A DNA stretch of 5,635 nt from an uncultured Angelakisella sp. (GTDB lineage Bacteria > Bacillota > Clostridia > Oscillospirales > Ruminococcaceae). The stretch lies in NCBI GenBank assembly GCA_947564495.1, contig CANOCD010000094.1, positions 1 to 5,635 of the forward strand. Reading direction: 5' to 3'. The translations under genes and the position numbers were made by a program. Position 1 is the first letter of the stretch. Every line of letters starts with the position of its first letter. The notes below the pieces were generated by a model, which saw nothing but the letters and a program-made list of their open reading frames with translations, ran no database searches and was not told the DNA's origin. Positions 5,128 through 5,635 of this stretch are shown in pieces.

Positions 5128-5635
5128 TTAGGCGGGGTAGAACAGGGGGGCGCCGGGGCCGAGGGGCAGGCCCAGGAGATACCAGAGGGAGAAGAGGACG
5201 ATCCAGCCCAGGAGGAAGCAGATGGAGTAGGGGAGCATGGTGGAGATGACGCTGCCGATGCCCGCCTTCTTGTCATACTTCTGGAAGAACGCCACCGTCA
5301 GCACGAAGAAGGGCATGAGGGGGGCGATGATGTTGGTGCTGGAGTCGCCGATGCGGTAGGCAACCTGGGTCAGCTCAGGGGAGAGGCCCAGCCGCATGAA
5401 CATGGGGACGAAGATGGGAGCCATGATGGCCCACTTGGCGCTGTCCACAGCGATGAAGATGTTGATGAAGGCGGTGAGGATGATGAAGCAGATGACCAGG
5501 GGCAGACCCACAAAGCCGATGCCCTTGAGGAAGTTGGCGCCGGACACCGAGATGATGGTCCCCAGGTTGGAGTAGTTGAAGCAGGTGGTGAACTGGGCGG
5601 CAAAGAAGATCAGGTCCATGAAGCTGGCCAGACCC
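5128..5635 (-). CDS. AbgT-family (p-aminobenzoyl-glutamate type) transporter, C-terminal part
   Basis: The last 168 codons of an inner-membrane transporter; the frame stays open to the right window edge, and the family is usually about 500 residues, so roughly two thirds is missing. Family motifs are clear, numbered from the first residue in the window: FFAAQF...FNYSNLG (10-25), VDSAKWAIMAPIFVPMF (63-79) and GDSSTNIIAPLMPFF (96-110), the last being the AbgT signature. Membrane segments are visible at about 40-62, 64-80, 103-117 and 128-155, and the protein ends with TAA at 5128-5130. E. coli AbgT imports p-aminobenzoyl-glutamate, and some relatives have been reported to export sulfonamides; the substrate here cannot be told. 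The next gene on the same strand starts 285 nt on, so co-transcription is possible but not certain. Confidence 0.92.
   Translation of the reverse strand, partial: GLASFMDLIFFAAQFTTCFNYSNLGTIISVSGANFLKGIGFVGLPLVICFIILTAFINIFIAVDSAKWAIMAPIFVPMFMRLGLSPELTQVAYRIGDSSTNIIAPLMPFFVLTVAFFQKYDKKAGIGSVISTMLPYSICFLLGWIVLFSLWYLLGLPLGPGAPLFYPA

Overview
The window holds four protein genes, all on the minus strand, plus two structured non-coding stretches. Base composition is GC-rich, ribosome binding sites are of AAAGGAG type, and the genes (AbgT-family transporter, M24 peptidase-family protein, CoA-disulfide reductase with rhodanese domain, iron-sulfur cysteine desulfidase) suit anaerobic metabolism. I infer a GC-rich anaerobic Firmicute, perhaps a gut Oscillospiraceae-type clostridium; this taxonomic call is a guess from style and content, not a match.

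Layout, read in the direction of transcription (right to left): the C-terminal third of an AbgT-family membrane transporter (5635-5128, cut by the window edge); a 285-nt gap holding several inverted repeats, including a roughly 136-nt domain (4975-5110) whose 11-bp closing helix only forms in minus-strand RNA; an M24 'pita-bread' hydrolase (4842-3661); after 18 nt, a CoA-disulfide/persulfide reductase with a C-terminal rhodanese domain (3642-1939); after 65 nt containing a 12-bp hairpin, an L-cysteine desulfidase of the CyuA/YhaM (UPF0597) family (1873-584). Then follow about 580 nt without a convincing gene: three adjacent small hairpins (480-543), a bidirectional rho-independent terminator (335-385), and a large imperfect palindrome (1-347) that runs to, and probably past, the left window edge.

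A plausible reading is a small uptake and catabolic operon: the transporter imports a small amidated or peptide-like substrate, the M24 enzyme cleaves it, the desulfidase turns released cysteine into sulfide, ammonia and pyruvate, and the CoADR-rhodanese handles sulfane sulfur or CoA persulfide. The family assignments are solid; the shared pathway and substrate are inference. The M24 protein departs from the peptidase consensus around its active-site His, so it may not be an ordinary Xaa-Pro peptidase.

The most unusual sequence is the palindrome at 1-347. Its two arms carry the same internal hairpin, and the differences between arms include two compensatory base-pair swaps, which suggests that structure rather than protein sequence has been kept.
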